Source: Streptomyces netropsis
GTDB taxonomy: Bacteria > Actinomycetota > Actinomycetes > Streptomycetales > Streptomycetaceae
Direction of reading: 5' to 3'
Length of the DNA stretch: 64,000 bases
Assembly (NCBI RefSeq): GCF_014203545.1
Contig: NZ_JACHJG010000005.1
Location: 135,726-199,725 of the forward strand
This document shows, piece by piece, positions 37,423 to 47,566 of the stretch; position 1 is the stretch's first letter, and each line of letters opens with the position of its first letter. The translations under genes and the position numbers were made by a program. Under the pieces are notes generated by a model that saw only the letters and a list, made by a program, of their open reading frames with translations, made no database searches and was not told the origin of the DNA.

Positions 37423-38439
37423 TCAGGCGCTCTTGTTCGACTCGCCCGACCCGCTGGCCTTGCCCGTCCTGGACGCCTTGGGGGACGGCGACTTCACCGA
37501 AGCCGAGGCCTGGGCGTTGGCGCGGGCCATGATGCGCCGGAAGGTGTAGCCCGACACGTCCCGCCCGGCGGTGCGCGCCTTGGTGTCGTCCGAGTCGACG
37601 GCCTTGCCGCTGGTGTACCCGGCGACCGTGAAGTAGGCGTAGCGGCCCTCGGCGTTGGCCGTCAGCCGGCAGGCGGTGCCCTTGCAGAAGCTCGGGCCGT
37701 CGTCGTCGGGCAGTGCGGCGATGTTGCCGGTGGACTGCGACTTCGCCTTGTCGGCCGCTTCCTTGGTGTCGAAGACGGCGACGCCGACGGTGACCGCGAC
37801 CCCGTCCCGGACGTAGGTGGCGCGCAGTACCTTGCGGCAGCCGTTGTCGCTGAGCACGGAGCCCAGCCCGCCCTGGGCGGCGGAGGCGCAGTCGCTGGTG
37901 GTGTCGGTGGCCACCTTCTTGTACGTGCGCTTGTTGAGCGAAGGCTTGGAGTGCGGGAAGAGCGACTTCGTGGTGAGCGGCGCCTTGTCCTTCTCGGCGC
38001 TGCCGATGAACTCCCGCGGATTGGGCGGGGGCGGCGGCGCGACGGAGGAGAACGACGGCTCCGGCGAGGCGCCCGCGCTGGGGAGCTTCTCGGCGGCCGG
38101 CAGTTTCTTGTCCGCCCCCTTGCCGGAGCTCGCCACGGCGGTCGCCACGATCCCGGCCACCGCGCCGGCGGCCAGCACACCACCGCCGACCAGCAGCCAC
38201 TTGCGGCGCCGTCCGCGGGCCTCCGTGGTGGCGGCGAGCGCCGCCCAGTCCGGCGTCGCCGCGTCCCCGAGCGGGGGCGGTCCTCCGTACGGGTTCGGTA
38301 TCTGGCCGCCCGGCGGTACGGGTCCGCCCGGTGGTCCCTGCGGATCCGGTGTGAAGTTCGGCGGCGGCGGACCCCATCCAGGAGTCGGCGGCTGAGATCC
38401 CCCGGGGGCCCCTTGCGGCCCTCCCTGCCCAAAGCTCAT
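37423..38439 (-). CDS. Membrane-anchored protein with proline-rich cytoplasmic N-terminus
   Basis: The 338-residue protein has a Pro/Gly-rich first 60 residues, a basic RGRRRK followed by one transmembrane helix (about 81-103), then an extracytoplasmic domain with paired cysteines (DCASAAQ, NGCRKVL, FCKGTAC) and a Ser/Lys tail. This layout is common in Streptomyces sensor-like or cell-envelope proteins, but I do not recognise the family. ATG 38439 is chosen; ATG 38448 is equally possible because neither has a good SD. It is divergent from the ABC-F gene with only 54 bp between starts. Confidence 0.8.
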   Translation of the reverse strand: MSFGQGGPQGAPGGSQPPTPGWGPPPPNFTPDPQGPPGGPVPPGGQIPNPYGGPPPLGDAATPDWAALAATTEARGRRRKWLLVGGGVLAAGAVAGIVATAVASSGKGADKKLPAAEKLPSAGASPEPSFSSVAPPPPPNPREFIGSAEKDKAPLTTKSLFPHSKPSLNKRTYKKVATDTTSDCASAAQGGLGSVLSDNGCRKVLRATYVRDGVAVTVGVAVFDTKEAADKAKSQSTGNIAALPDDDGPSFCKGTACRLTANAEGRYAYFTVAGYTSGKAVDSDDTKARTAGRDVSGYTFRRIMARANAQASASVKSPSPKASRTGKASGSGESNKSA

Positions 38440-38493
38440 GGCGTGCATCGTAAACCGGTTGGTCGCCGCCCCGGGAGCGGCGAGAATTCGGGC

Positions 38494-40113
38494 ATGGGAC
38501 ATGTGGAAGCGGGACATCTGGAGTACTACCTTCCGGACGGCAGGGTGCTGCTCGGAGATGTGTCGTTCCGGGTCGGTGAAGGCGCGGCCGTCGCCCTCGT
38601 CGGGGCGAACGGCGCGGGCAAGACCACACTGCTGCGGCTGATCGCGGGCGAGCTGCAGCCGCACGGCGGATCGGTGTCGGTCACCGGCGGGCTGGGCGTG
38701 ATGCCGCAGTTCGTGGGGTCCGTGCGGGACGAGCGCACCATCCGTGACCTGCTGGTGTCCGTGGCCGGGCCGAGCATCCGGCAGGCCGCGGCGGCCGTCG
38801 ACGAGGCCGAGCACGCGATCATGACGCGCGACGACGAGGCCGCGCAGATGGCCTACGCCCAGGCCCTCTCCGACTGGGCCGAGGTGCGCGGCTACGAGGC
38901 CGAGACCACCTGGGACATGTGCACCATGGCCGCCCTCGGTGTCCCGTACGAACAGGCACAGTGGCGCCAGGTGCGCACCCTCTCCGGCGGCGAGCAGAAG
39001 CGGCTGGTGCTGGAGTCGCTGCTGCGTGGCAGCGACGAGGTACTGCTGCTGGACGAGCCGGACAACTATCTGGACGTGCCCGGCAAGCGGTGGCTGGAGG
39101 AGAAGCTGCGCGAGACGAAGAAGACCGTGCTCTTCGTCAGCCACGACCGGGAGCTCCTGGCCCGCTCCGCCGAGAAGATCATCAGCGTGGAGCCGGGCCC
39201 CGCCGGCTCGGACGTATGGGTGCACGGCGGCGGATTCGGCACGTATCACGAGGCCCGCAAGGAGCGCTTCGCGCGCTTCGAGGAGCTGCGCCGACGCTGG
39301 GACGAGAAGCACGCGCAGCTGAAGAAGCTGGTGCTCAGCCTCCGCCAGGCCGCCTCCATCAGCCATGAGCTCGCCTCCCGCTACGCCGCCGCGCAGACCC
39401 GGCTGCGGAAGTTCGAGGAGGCGGGACCCCCGCCGGAGCCGCCGCGCGAGCAGGACATCCGGATGCGGCTGCGCGGCGGCCGCACCGGCGTGCGCGCGGT
39501 GACCTGCGAGCAGCTGGAGCTGACCGGCCTCATGAAGCCGTTCGACCTGGAGATCTTCTACGGCGAGCGGGTCGCGGTCCTCGGCTCGAACGGCTCCGGC
39601 AAGTCCCACTTCCTGCGGCTGCTGGCCGGGGAGCACGTGCAGCACACCGGCACCTGGAAGCTGGGCGCCCGCGTCGTGGCCGGCCACTTCGCCCAGACCC
39701 ACGCCCACCCCGAGCTGCTCGGCCGCACACTGGTCGACATCCTGTGGACGGAGAACGCCAAGGACCGCGGCGCCGCGATGTCCGTGCTGCGCCGGTACGA
39801 GCTGGAGAAGCAGGGCGACCAGCTCTTCGAGCGGCTCTCCGGCGGTCAGCAGGCCCGCTTCCAGATCCTGCTGCTGGAGCTGTCCGGCACCACGGCCCTG
39901 CTGCTCGACGAGCCGACCGACAACCTCGACCTGGAGAGCGCGGAGGCCCTCCAGGAGGGCCTGGAGTCGTACGAGGGCACCGTGCTGTCGGTCACGCACG
40001 ACCGCTGGTTCGCGCGCTCCTTCGACCGCTTCCTGGTCTTCGGCGCGGACGGGGTCGTCCGGGAGGTCTCCGAGCCGGTCTGGGACGAGGGACGCGTGGC
40101 GCGCAAGCGTTAG
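38494..40113 (+). CDS. ABC-F family ATP-binding protein
   Basis: The 539-residue protein has two ATPase domains and no membrane segments. The first has GANGAGKTTL (about 37-46), LSGGEQKR (163) and LLLDEPDNYLD. The second has GSNGSGKSH (about 365), LSGGQQAR (about 448) and LLLDEPTDNLD. A charged linker between them resembles the P-site tRNA interaction motif. ABC-F proteins act on ribosomes, either as translation factors (EttA type) or as antibiotic-resistance proteins; the subfamily cannot be decided here. A reduced signature and DEPDNYLD instead of DEPTNHLD in domain 1 are notable. Confidence 0.93.
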   Translation: MGHVEAGHLEYYLPDGRVLLGDVSFRVGEGAAVALVGANGAGKTTLLRLIAGELQPHGGSVSVTGGLGVMPQFVGSVRDERTIRDLLVSVAGPSIRQAAAAVDEAEHAIMTRDDEAAQMAYAQALSDWAEVRGYEAETTWDMCTMAALGVPYEQAQWRQVRTLSGGEQKRLVLESLLRGSDEVLLLDEPDNYLDVPGKRWLEEKLRETKKTVLFVSHDRELLARSAEKIISVEPGPAGSDVWVHGGGFGTYHEARKERFARFEELRRRWDEKHAQLKKLVLSLRQAASISHELASRYAAAQTRLRKFEEAGPPPEPPREQDIRMRLRGGRTGVRAVTCEQLELTGLMKPFDLEIFYGERVAVLGSNGSGKSHFLRLLAGEHVQHTGTWKLGARVVAGHFAQTHAHPELLGRTLVDILWTENAKDRGAAMSVLRRYELEKQGDQLFERLSGGQQARFQILLLELSGTTALLLDEPTDNLDLESAEALQEGLESYEGTVLSVTHDRWFARSFDRFLVFGADGVVREVSEPVWDEGRVARKR

Positions 40114-40155
40114 CCGTGCCCGGCCGTGGCGTGTGCACCTCCGCTGCGCGGCGGT

Positions 40156-40238
40156 GTCCTCAAGCGCCGGACGGGCTGCTGTGCTGTGTCCTCAAGCGCC
40201 GGACGGGCTGATTTGTAGCCCGTCCGGCGCTTGAGGAC
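40156..40238. repeat. Tandem REP-like repeat and 22-bp perfect inverted repeat
   Basis: A 22-bp unit containing CGCCGGACGGGC occurs at 40156-40177 and again at 40188-40209. The second copy is followed after a 7-nt loop (GATTTGT) by its exact inverse at 40217-40238, giving a perfect 22-bp stem. It acts at least as a strong terminator-like structure after the ABC-F gene. Confidence 0.85.
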
Positions 40239-40296
40239 GCGCCCGCAGGGCGCTCGCCGCCGCAGGCGGCACAAAGATCCGCCGGACAGGCGCTAG
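40217..40296 (-). repeat. Composite palindromic intergenic repeat, copy 1
   Basis: Read on the minus strand, the order is CTAG, GCCTGTCCGGCGGA, a GCCGCC-TGC-GGCGGC hairpin, a GCGCCC-TGC-GGGCGC hairpin, then CGTCCTCAAGCGCCGGACGG. The same order appears on the plus strand at 58987-59072, with about 7 bp of length difference. It looks like a non-coding repeat family. Confidence 0.8.
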
Positions 40297-40336
40297 CGTG
40301 CAAACACCGCGCGGCGCAAGCCACCGGGGGCATGTT

Positions 40337-40366
40337 TTGACCCGGATGGGGGCCGGACGGTAGTCT
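40337..40366 (+). promoter_or_regulatory. Candidate promoter for rplM-rpsI
   Basis: TTGACC (40337-40342), 18-bp spacer, TAGTCT (40361-40366). Good match to the principal Streptomyces promoter pattern. It predicts a leader of about 170 nt before rplM. Confidence 0.6.
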
Positions 40367-40545
40367 GCCAGTTCGTTATGCGTATTGGCTTGGTCGTTCT
40401 CACGCGAGGGGCCCTTACGCTTGTCCACCGGGCCGATGACCAGCGGCAGGTACTCGGGTTGCGTCCCCGGGTGCGGCCAAGGCTGTCGTGATCGTCCGGG
40501 TGGCCTTGTCAGGACCCACTCACACACGAAGCGAAGGCTACGACC

Positions 40546-40992
40546 GTGCGTACGTTCAGCCCCAAGCCCGGCGATGTCCAGCGCCAGTGGCACATCATTG
40601 ACGCGCAGGACGTTGTCCTGGGTCGTCTGGCCACTCAGGCCGCCAACCTCCTCCGCGGCAAGCACAAGCCTGTGTACGCGCCGCACATGGACATGGGTGA
40701 CTTCGTCATCATCATCAACGCCGACAAGGTTCACCTGTCCGGCAACAAGAAGACCCAGAAGATGGCCTACCGCCACTCTGGCTTCCCGGGCGGTCTGCGT
40801 TCGGTTCGTTACGACGAGCTGCTCGACAAGAACCCCGAGAAGGCCGTCGAGAAGGCCATCAAGGGCATGGTTCCCAAGAACTCCCTGGGCCGTCAGATGC
40901 TCTCGAAGCTGAAGGTGTACTCGGGCAGCGAGCACCCGCACGCCGCGCAGCAGCCGGTTCCGTTCGAGATCACCCAGGTCAAGCAGGGCTAG
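40546..40992 (+). CDS. rplM: 50S ribosomal protein L13
   Basis: The 148-residue L13 is an early 50S assembly protein. Motifs: [35 protein letters not shown] and [15 protein letters not shown] start preceded by GCGAAGG. It forms an operon with rpsI after 44 nt. Confidence 0.98.
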   Translation: MRTFSPKPGDVQRQWHIIDAQDVVLGRLATQAANLLRGKHKPVYAPHMDMGDFVIIINADKVHLSGNKKTQKMAYRHSGFPGGLRSVRYDELLDKNPEKAVEKAIKGMVPKNSLGRQMLSKLKVYSGSEHPHAAQQPVPFEITQVKQG

Positions 40993-41036
40993 TCCCGGCC
41001 ACCGCCGAACCAGACAGAAAGCATCTGAGGAGAATC

Positions 41037-41549
41037 GTGGCTGAGACCACCGCCGAGACGCCCATCGAGGACATCACCGAGGAGTTCGCGGGCGACGCGA
41101 CCTTCGAGTCCGAGGAGACCGAGTACACCAGCGAGTCCCTCGCGTCCCGCTTCGGCGACCCGCAGCCGGCCGCCGGCCTGGGCCGTCGCAAGAACGCCAT
41201 CGCCCGCGTCCGGATCGTTCCGGGCACCGGCAAGTGGAAGATCAACGGTCGCACCCTTGAGGACTACTTCCCCAACAAGGTGCACCAGCAGGAAGTCAAC
41301 GAGCCCTTCAAGGTGCTCGAGCTCGACGACCGCTACGACGTCATCGCCCGCATCTCGGGTGGCGGCGTGTCCGGTCAGGCCGGCGCCCTGCGCCTCGGCG
41401 TGGCCCGTGCGCTGAACGAGGCGGACGTGGACAACAACCGCGGCCCGCTGAAGAAGGCCGGCTTCCTCTCGCGCGACGACCGTGCGGTCGAGCGCAAGAA
41501 GGCCGGTCTCAAGAAGGCCCGCAAGGCTCCGCAGTACAGCAAGCGCTAA
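41037..41549 (+). CDS. rpsI: 30S ribosomal protein S9
   Basis: The 170-residue S9 has the C-terminal SKR that contacts the P-site tRNA (RKAPQYSKR). The core [24 protein letters not shown] and [19 protein letters not shown] is typical. The N-terminal 45 residues are an acidic, Glu/Thr-rich extension common in actinomycetes. GTG start with GAGGAGAA as SD. Confidence 0.98.
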   Translation: MAETTAETPIEDITEEFAGDATFESEETEYTSESLASRFGDPQPAAGLGRRKNAIARVRIVPGTGKWKINGRTLEDYFPNKVHQQEVNEPFKVLELDDRYDVIARISGGGVSGQAGALRLGVARALNEADVDNNRGPLKKAGFLSRDDRAVERKKAGLKKARKAPQYSKR

Positions 41550-41575
41550 ACAAGCGGCTTCGCTGCTTCTGCTCG

Positions 41576-41612
41576 AACGCCCCGGCGGCACGATCCGTGC
41601 CGCCGGGGCGTT
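41576..41612. terminator. Terminator after rpsI
   Basis: A perfect 17-bp stem (AACGCCCCGGCGGCACG with its complement) around a 3-nt loop ATC, followed by CGGC. It ends the rplM-rpsI operon. Confidence 0.85.
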
Positions 41613-41728
41613 CGGCTATCAGCGGCCCGGGGCGTATACCTGGATGCAATGCCCCGGTCCCGGACCCGACACCTCATCTGCGGGGGCGACACCCCCTCCC
41701 CCCACCCGCGTTTTTACGGAGGACACCA

Positions 41729-43087
41729 GTGGGACGACTCTTCGGTACGGACGGTGTGCGCGGTGTCGCCAACGCCGACCTGACGGCGGAGCTGGCGCTC
41801 GGCCTGTCGGTCGCCGCGGCGCATGTGCTCGCCGAGGCGGGCACGTTCGAGGGCCATCGGCCGGTGGCCGTGGTCGGTCGTGATCCGCGCGCGTCCGGGG
41901 AGTTCCTGGAAGCCGCCGTGGTGGCCGGGCTCGCCAGCGCCGGCGTCGACGTCCTGCGGGTGGGCGTGCTGCCCACGCCGGCCGTCGCCTATCTGACCGG
42001 CGCGCTCGGCGCCGACCTCGGCGTGATGCTCTCCGCCAGCCACAACGCCATGCCCGACAACGGCATCAAGTTCTTCGCCCGCGGCGGCCACAAGCTCGCC
42101 GACGAGCTGGAGGACCGCATCGAGCGGACCTACCGCGCGCACGCCTCCGGCGAGCCCTGGGACCGCCCCACCGGTGCCGGCGTCGGCCGCGTCCGCGAAT
42201 ACGACCAGGGCTTCGACAACTACGTCGCGCACCTGATCGGCGTGCTGCCCAACCGCCTGGACGGCCTCAAGGTCGTCATCGACGGCGCCCACGGCGCCGC
42301 CTCCCGCGTCTCCCCCGAGGCCTTCGCGCGCGCCGGCGCCGAGGTGATCACCATCGGTACCGACCCCGACGGTCTCAACATCAACCACGAGTGCGGCTCC
42401 ACGCACCTGGAGAAGCTGCGCGCCGCCGTCGTCGAGCACGGCGCCGACCTGGGCGTGGCCCACGACGGTGACGCCGACCGCTGCCTCGCGGTCGACGCGG
42501 CCGGCGCGGAGGTCGACGGCGACCAGATCCTCGCCGTGCTCGCCCTCGCCATGCGCGAGGCAGGCACGCTGCGGAAGAACACCGTGGTCGCCACCGTCAT
42601 GTCCAACCTGGGCTTCAAGCTGGCCATGGAGCGCGAGGGCGTCGACCTCGTCCAGACCTCGGTCGGTGACCGGTACGTCCTGGAGGAGATGAAGGCGAAC
42701 GGCTTCGCCCTGGGCGGCGAGCAGTCCGGCCACGTCATCGTCCTCGACCACGCCACCACCGGCGACGGCACCCTGACCGGCCTGATGCTGGCCGCCCGGG
42801 TCGCCGCCACGGGCCGCTCGCTGGCGGAGCTGGTCGGGGTCATGGAGCGACTGCCGCAGATCCTGATCAACGTCCGCGACGTCGACAAGGCCCGGGTGGG
42901 CTCCTCGCCCGAGCTGGCCGCCGCCGTCAACGACGCCGAGCGCGAGCTGGGCGCGACGGGCCGGGTGCTGCTGCGCTCGTCCGGCACGGAGCCGCTGGTG
43001 CGGGTCATGGTCGAGGCCGCGGACATCGAGCAGGCGCGGAAGGTGGCCCAGAGCCTGGCCGACGTGGTCAAGTCGGCTTTGGGCTAG
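41729..43087 (+). CDS. glmM: Phosphoglucosamine mutase
   Basis: The 452-residue enzyme converts glucosamine-6-phosphate to glucosamine-1-phosphate for UDP-GlcNAc and peptidoglycan. The phosphoserine loop is [13 protein letters not shown], the metal loop DGDADR, the sugar loop GGEQSGH and the phosphate loop RSSGTEP. GTG 41729 follows GGAGGACACCA; a longer frame exists upstream but [11 protein letters not shown] is the family start. glmS for the preceding step is encoded 2.6 kb downstream. Confidence 0.97.
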   Translation: MGRLFGTDGVRGVANADLTAELALGLSVAAAHVLAEAGTFEGHRPVAVVGRDPRASGEFLEAAVVAGLASAGVDVLRVGVLPTPAVAYLTGALGADLGVMLSASHNAMPDNGIKFFARGGHKLADELEDRIERTYRAHASGEPWDRPTGAGVGRVREYDQGFDNYVAHLIGVLPNRLDGLKVVIDGAHGAASRVSPEAFARAGAEVITIGTDPDGLNINHECGSTHLEKLRAAVVEHGADLGVAHDGDADRCLAVDAAGAEVDGDQILAVLALAMREAGTLRKNTVVATVMSNLGFKLAMEREGVDLVQTSVGDRYVLEEMKANGFALGGEQSGHVIVLDHATTGDGTLTGLMLAARVAATGRSLAELVGVMERLPQILINVRDVDKARVGSSPELAAAVNDAERELGATGRVLLRSSGTEPLVRVMVEAADIEQARKVAQSLADVVKSALG

Positions 43088-43125
43088 CCGGGGCTACGGA
43101 CGGGCTGACTGGCTCTGTCCTCGAG

Positions 43126-43160
43126 CGCCGGACGGGCTTCTCCAGCCCGTCCGGCGTTTT
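43126..43160. terminator. REP-like bidirectional terminator between glmM and a DUF389 gene
   Basis: CGCCGGACGGGCT (43126-43138) pairs perfectly with AGCCCGTCCGGCG (43144-43156) across TCTCC and is followed by TTTT. It is the most terminator-like member of the dispersed repeat family and lies between convergent genes. Confidence 0.85.
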
Positions 43161-44092
43161 CATGCCGCAGATTTGCGGTGCTGGGCCCAGAACACCCTCT
43201 GAGCGGCCAGCGTCAGCGTCCCGGCCACGATGATCCCCAGCAGGTTCAGCGCCAGCTGCACCGCCGAGCCGCGGGTCTCCGACCAGTTGCCGTAGGACAG
43301 GGCGACGGCGGCGTTGGCCGCCGCGGGCACGGTCGTCACCGAGATCGCCACGCCGATCAGCGCGCCAGACTTCGCCGAGGTCAGCGACAGGATCCCGGCG
43401 ATGCCGGCCAGGAACGCCACCACGAACGAGAAGGCGTCCGGCTGCCAGATGAACGAGGTCTGCGGGCGGTCCGCGAGGAACTTCGCCTCGTGGAAGAGCC
43501 CCACCGTGTCCATCAGCACGCTGAAGCCGCAAGTCAGCGCCATCGCCACGGGGAAGCCCACCAGCAGCGCCGTCATCGAGCGCCAGGCGAGGCGGGGCGC
43601 CCGCCGGACGATCGCCGTGCACAGCCCGGCCAGTGGGCCGAACTCCGGCCCGACCACCATCGCGCCCACGATCAGGATCGCGCTGTCCATGATCACGCCA
43701 CAGGCGGCGAGCATCGTCGCGACGGTCAGGAACGCCAGGAAGGTGACGCTGAGCGTCGACTCCTCGTGCGTCTCCTCGACCAGCGACTCCCAGACCACCG
43801 CGTCCGCGCCGTCGCCCGGCGCCGCCTCCTCGGCCTCCTCAGCGCGCCGGGAGAGCATCAGGCCCACGTCGTCGACGGAGATCGAGCCGACGTCCGGCAG
43901 CCCGGTCGCGCGCAGCCGCTCCAGCAGCCCGTCGGCCGCCTCGCGGGCCACGTCGCACAGCACGATGTCGCCCTGGGGATGACGGGCCGCCCTGGCGAGT
44001 ACGGCCACGTGGGTGACGCCGATGGTCCGCTCCAGCAGCTCGACGATCTCGTCGGTGCGGTCGGGCGGGGTGATCATCCGCAGATGCAGCAT
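43160..44092 (-). CDS. DUF389-family membrane protein
   Basis: The 310-residue protein has an N-terminal soluble domain of about 110 residues (MLHLRMITPPDRTDEIVELL) that resembles regulatory ACT-like folds, then about six hydrophobic segments with the family core DSAILIVGAMVVGPEFGPLAGL and LTSAKSGALIGVAISVTTVPAAAN. The function of DUF389 proteins is not established. GAGGACC lies upstream of ATG 44092. It lies downstream of coaA on the same strand (71 bp). Confidence 0.9.
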   Translation of the reverse strand: MLHLRMITPPDRTDEIVELLERTIGVTHVAVLARAARHPQGDIVLCDVAREAADGLLERLRATGLPDVGSISVDDVGLMLSRRAEEAEEAAPGDGADAVVWESLVEETHEESTLSVTFLAFLTVATMLAACGVIMDSAILIVGAMVVGPEFGPLAGLCTAIVRRAPRLAWRSMTALLVGFPVAMALTCGFSVLMDTVGLFHEAKFLADRPQTSFIWQPDAFSFVVAFLAGIAGILSLTSAKSGALIGVAISVTTVPAAANAAVALSYGNWSETRGSAVQLALNLLGIIVAGTLTLAAQRVFWAQHRKSAA

Positions 44093-44163
44093 GGAGGGTC
44101 CTCGGTGCTCGGGCGTTCTGGGATCCGCTCCGGCAGGGAGGGAACGAGTCGGGCGGGCTCGGC

Positions 44164-45165
44164 CTAGAGCTTCCGCAAGGAGAGCCGCTGCACCTTGTGG
44201 TCGGGCCCCTTGCGCAGGATCAGGTTCGACCGCCCCCGGGTGGGTGCCACATTCTCCAGCAGATTCGGCTTGTTGATGGTGCGCCAGTTCCGCCGGGCGT
44301 AGTCCAGGGCCTCCTCCTCGGAGACCTGGGTGTACTTGCGGAAGTACGAGTCGGGGTCCTGGAAGGCCGTCGCGCGCAGCTTCCTGAAGCGCTCGTAGTA
44401 CCAGCGCTCGATGTCGTCGGCCCGCGCGTCGACGTACACGCTGAAGTCGAAGAAGTCGGCCAGCCCGACACGGGTGCGGCCGTCGCTGCCGGGCAGGGCG
44501 GGCTGGAGGACGTTGAGCCCCTCGATGATCAGGATGTCCGGGCGGTGCACGGTCAGCCGCTCGTCGGGGACGATGTCGTAGATCAGGTGGGAGTAGACCG
44601 GGGCGGTCACCTCCGCCTTGCCGGCCTTCACGTCCGCGACGAAGCGGGTCAGGGCGCGCCGGTCGTAGGACTCGGGGAAGCCCTTGCGCGACATCAGGCC
44701 GCGCCGCTGCAGCTCGGCGTTGGGCAGCAGGAAGCCGTCCGTGGTGACAAGCTCGACGCGCGGGTGCTCGGGCCAGCGGGCCAGCAGCGCCTGGAGCAGT
44801 CGGGCGGTGGTCGACTTGCCGACCGCGACGCTGCCCGCGACGCCTATGACGAAGGGCGTGCCGGGCTGTGAGCCGTGGCCGCCGCCCACGTCGCCCAGGA
44901 AGGTGTTCAGGGCGCCGCGCAGCTCGCTGGTCGCGCCGACGTAGAGGTTGAGCAGCCGGGAGAGCGGGAGGTAGACGTCCCGGACCTCGTCCAGGTCGAT
45001 GACGTCGCCGAGCCCGCGCAGCCGCTCGACCTCCTCGGCGGTCAGCGGCAGCGGGGTGTTCTCGCGCAGGGCGCTCCACTCCGCACGGGTCAGATCCACG
45101 TACGGGGAGGAGTCGGCGCGGCGTCGTTGCTGCGGCTGCTCTGTGGTGGTCGGCACGGGCCCCAT
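44164..45165 (-). CDS. coaA: Pantothenate kinase, type I
   Basis: The 333-residue enzyme phosphorylates pantothenate, the first step of coenzyme A synthesis. The P-loop is [14 protein letters not shown]; further motifs are [21 protein letters not shown] and [20 protein letters not shown] 45165 gives the usual length; the open frame upstream to 45306 encodes a basic, Pro-rich stretch unlike the family. Regulation by CoA feedback is known for the family. Confidence 0.96.
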   Translation of the reverse strand: MGPVPTTTEQPQQRRRADSSPYVDLTRAEWSALRENTPLPLTAEEVERLRGLGDVIDLDEVRDVYLPLSRLLNLYVGATSELRGALNTFLGDVGGGHGSQPGTPFVIGVAGSVAVGKSTTARLLQALLARWPEHPRVELVTTDGFLLPNAELQRRGLMSRKGFPESYDRRALTRFVADVKAGKAEVTAPVYSHLIYDIVPDERLTVHRPDILIIEGLNVLQPALPGSDGRTRVGLADFFDFSVYVDARADDIERWYYERFRKLRATAFQDPDSYFRKYTQVSEEEALDYARRNWRTINKPNLLENVAPTRGRSNLILRKGPDHKVQRLSLRKL

Positions 45166-45421
45166 TCTGCGCGGGTGGCGGGCGGGGCTCACTTCGGGGG
45201 CTCCTTGGGGCGCGTACTGGCGGTTACATCGGGGGCATACGCCGGGTGTGGGATTCGGGTGTTCTTTGTGGGGTTTATGGGGTGTGAGAGAGGGATTGCG
45301 GGACACGAGCGGGTGACGTTCGGCCTTGTTCCCTGTACCTACCGGCGGGTCGGAGCTACGTTCCAGCCACTCCGGACACCCCCACTGCCACCGGAGCCCC
45401 CCACAGCATCAGAGGGACACC

Positions 45422-45694
45422 GTGTTCGCTCTCAGACCCCTGCGCCGCCGCCACGGCCGCCGCGACTGTTCCGACCGGACCGCCTTCGCCGACCGGGTGA
45501 CCTCCGCCGACCAGGTGGCTTTCGCCGACCAGGTGAAAAGCGAGCTGACCGACGAGCTGCCGGACGAGGACCTCGGCCAGGACCTGGAGGACTGCCTGGC
45601 CGTCTACGAGCTGGGCAGCAAGCCGCGCTGCGAGGAGGTCGAGTACCTCGAACTCGTCCAGGAAGCCATCGACCGGATCGACCGCGGCCGCTGA
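45422..45694 (+). CDS. Small acidic protein of unknown function
   Basis: The 90-residue product starts at GTG 45422 with SD AGAGGGA. After a basic start (LRPLRRRHGRRD) it has three copies of a six-residue unit (FADRVT, SADQVA, FADQVK) encoded by 18-bp direct repeats at 45485-45535. It then becomes strongly acidic (DELPDEDLGQDLEDCLAVYELG) and ends EAIDRIDRGR. It lies 24 bp before glmS. I do not recognise the family. An upstream in-frame start at 45326 is less likely. Confidence 0.7.
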   Translation: MFALRPLRRRHGRRDCSDRTAFADRVTSADQVAFADQVKSELTDELPDEDLGQDLEDCLAVYELGSKPRCEEVEYLELVQEAIDRIDRGR

Positions 45695-45718
45695 GCCCTG
45701 GGCCTTACGCTGCACTCC

Positions 45719-47566
45719 ATGTGCGGAATCGTTGGCTATGTGGGAGGGCAGTGCGCCCTCGACGTCGTATTGGCGGGCCTGAAGCGCCTGGAGTACCGCG
45801 GCTATGACTCGGCCGGGGCCGCGGTGCTGGCCGACGGCGGTCTCGCCGCCGCGAAGAAGGCGGGCAAGCTCGCCAATCTGGAGAAGGAGCTCGCCGAGCG
45901 GCCGCTGCCGTCCGGCCCGACCGGCATCGGCCACACCCGGTGGGCCACCCACGGCGGCCCCACCGACGCCAACGCCCACCCGCACCTGGACAACGCCGGG
46001 CGCGTCGCGGTGGTCCACAACGGCATCATCGAGAACTTCGCCGGGCTCCGCGCCGAGCTGGCCGAGCGCGGCCACACCCTGGGCTCCGAGACCGACACCG
46101 AGGTCGTCGCCCACCTGCTCGCCGAGGCCTTCTCCTCCTGCGGCGACCTCGCCGAGTCCATGCGGCAGGTGTGCCGCCGCCTGGAGGGCGCCTTCACGCT
46201 CGTCGCGGTGCACGCGGACGACCCGGACGTGGTCGTCGGCGCCCGCCGCAACTCCCCCCTCGTCGTCGGCGTCGGCGACGGCGAGCACTTCCTCGCCTCC
46301 GACGTCGCCGCCTTCATCGCCCACACCCGCGAGGCCATCGAGCTCGGCCAGGACCAGGTCGTGGAGCTGCGCCGGGACGGCGTGACCGTCACGGACTTCG
46401 ACGGCGCCCCCGCGGACGTCCGGGCGTACCACGTGGACTGGGACGCCTCCGCGGCCGAGAAGGGCGGCTACGACTACTTCATGCTCAAGGAGATCGCCGA
46501 GCAGCCGAAGGCGGTCGCGGACACGCTGCTGGGCCGGATCGACGCGTCCGGCGCGCTGCTGCTGGACGAGGTCCGCATCCCCGCGTCCGTGCTGCGCGAG
46601 GTCGACAAGGTCGTCATCGTGGCGTGCGGCACGGCGTACCACGCCGGGATGATCGCCAAGTACGCCATCGAGCACTGGACGCGCGTCCCCTGCGAGACGG
46701 AGCTGGCGAGCGAGTTCCGCTACCGCGACCCGATCCTCGACCAGCGCACGCTGGTGATCGCCATCAGCCAGTCCGGCGAGACGATGGACACCCTGATGGC
46801 CCTGCGGCACGCGCGGGAACAGGGCGCGAAGGTCCTGGCGATCTGCAACACGAACGGCTCGACGATCCCCCGTGAGTCCGACGCCGTGCTCTACACCCAC
46901 GCGGGCCCGGAAGTCGCCGTCGCGTCCACGAAGGCGTTCCTGACCCAGCTGGTCGCCTGCTACCTCGTCGCCCTCTACCTGGGCCAGGTGCGCGGCACCA
47001 AGTGGGGCGACGAGATCGTCTCCGTCGTCCACGAGCTGTCGGCCATCGCCACCCAGGTGGAGGAGGTCCTGGAGACCATGGAGCCGGTCCGTGAGCTGGC
47101 CCGCTCCCTGGCCGGCAAGAACACGGTCCTCTTCCTCGGCCGGCACGTCGGCTACCCGGTCGCCCTGGAAGGCGCCCTGAAGCTCAAGGAGCTCGCCTAC
47201 ATGCACGCCGAGGGCTTCGCGGCGGGCGAGCTGAAACACGGCCCCATCGCCCTGATCGAGGACGACCTGCCGGTCGTCGTGGTCGTCCCCTCCCCCCGCG
47301 GCCGGTCGGTCCTCCACGACAAGATCGTCTCGAACATCCAGGAGATCAGGGCCCGGGGCGCCCGGACGATCGTCATCGCCGAGCGGGGCGACGAGGCGGT
47401 GCGCCCGTACGCCGACCACCTCATCGAGATCCCGGCGACCCCGGTGCTCCTCCAGCCCCTGGTCGCCACCGTCCCGCTCCAGGTCTTCGCCTGCGAACTG
47501 GCCACGGCCCGCGGCAACGAGGTCGACCAGCCGCGCAACCTGGCGAAGTCGGTGACGGTCGAATGA
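45719..47566 (+). CDS. glmS: Glutamine-fructose-6-phosphate aminotransferase (isomerizing)
   Basis: The 615-residue enzyme makes glucosamine-6-phosphate from fructose-6-phosphate and glutamine. The N-terminal amidotransferase domain starts MCGIVGYVG with catalytic Cys2 and contains HTRWATHG. Two SIS sugar-binding domains follow ([20 protein letters not shown]) and the C-terminus is the conserved NLAKSVTVE. No GlmS ribozyme is visible; the gap to the preceding gene is only 24 bp. It overlaps acpS by 4 bases. Confidence 0.98.
   Translation: MCGIVGYVGGQCALDVVLAGLKRLEYRGYDSAGAAVLADGGLAAAKKAGKLANLEKELAERPLPSGPTGIGHTRWATHGGPTDANAHPHLDNAGRVAVVHNGIIENFAGLRAELAERGHTLGSETDTEVVAHLLAEAFSSCGDLAESMRQVCRRLEGAFTLVAVHADDPDVVVGARRNSPLVVGVGDGEHFLASDVAAFIAHTREAIELGQDQVVELRRDGVTVTDFDGAPADVRAYHVDWDASAAEKGGYDYFMLKEIAEQPKAVADTLLGRIDASGALLLDEVRIPASVLREVDKVVIVACGTAYHAGMIAKYAIEHWTRVPCETELASEFRYRDPILDQRTLVIAISQSGETMDTLMALRHAREQGAKVLAICNTNGSTIPRESDAVLYTHAGPEVAVASTKAFLTQLVACYLVALYLGQVRGTKWGDEIVSVVHELSAIATQVEEVLETMEPVRELARSLAGKNTVLFLGRHVGYPVALEGALKLKELAYMHAEGFAAGELKHGPIALIEDDLPVVVVVPSPRGRSVLHDKIVSNIQEIRARGARTIVIAERGDEAVRPYADHLIEIPATPVLLQPLVATVPLQVFACELATARGNEVDQPRNLAKSVTVE

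Larger units (their letters stand above)
40114..40545. other. Repeat-rich intergenic region upstream of rplM
   Basis: About 430 bp without a gene. It contains two direct copies of the CGCCGGACGGGC repeat, an 80-bp composite palindromic element (40217-40296), and then the rplM promoter candidate with a leader of about 170 nt. No coding potential of its own was recognised. Confidence 0.7.

Noticed and set aside
37423..39999. An 858-residue minus-strand frame extending from the membrane-anchored protein through the ABC-F gene
   Set aside because: Only the part downstream of 38439 has protein-like features (transmembrane helix, paired Cys). The rest is antisense to the ABC-F gene.
45694..45719. 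GlmS ribozyme upstream of glmS
   Set aside because: The gap is only 24 bp, too short for the ribozyme, and no matching structure is seen.
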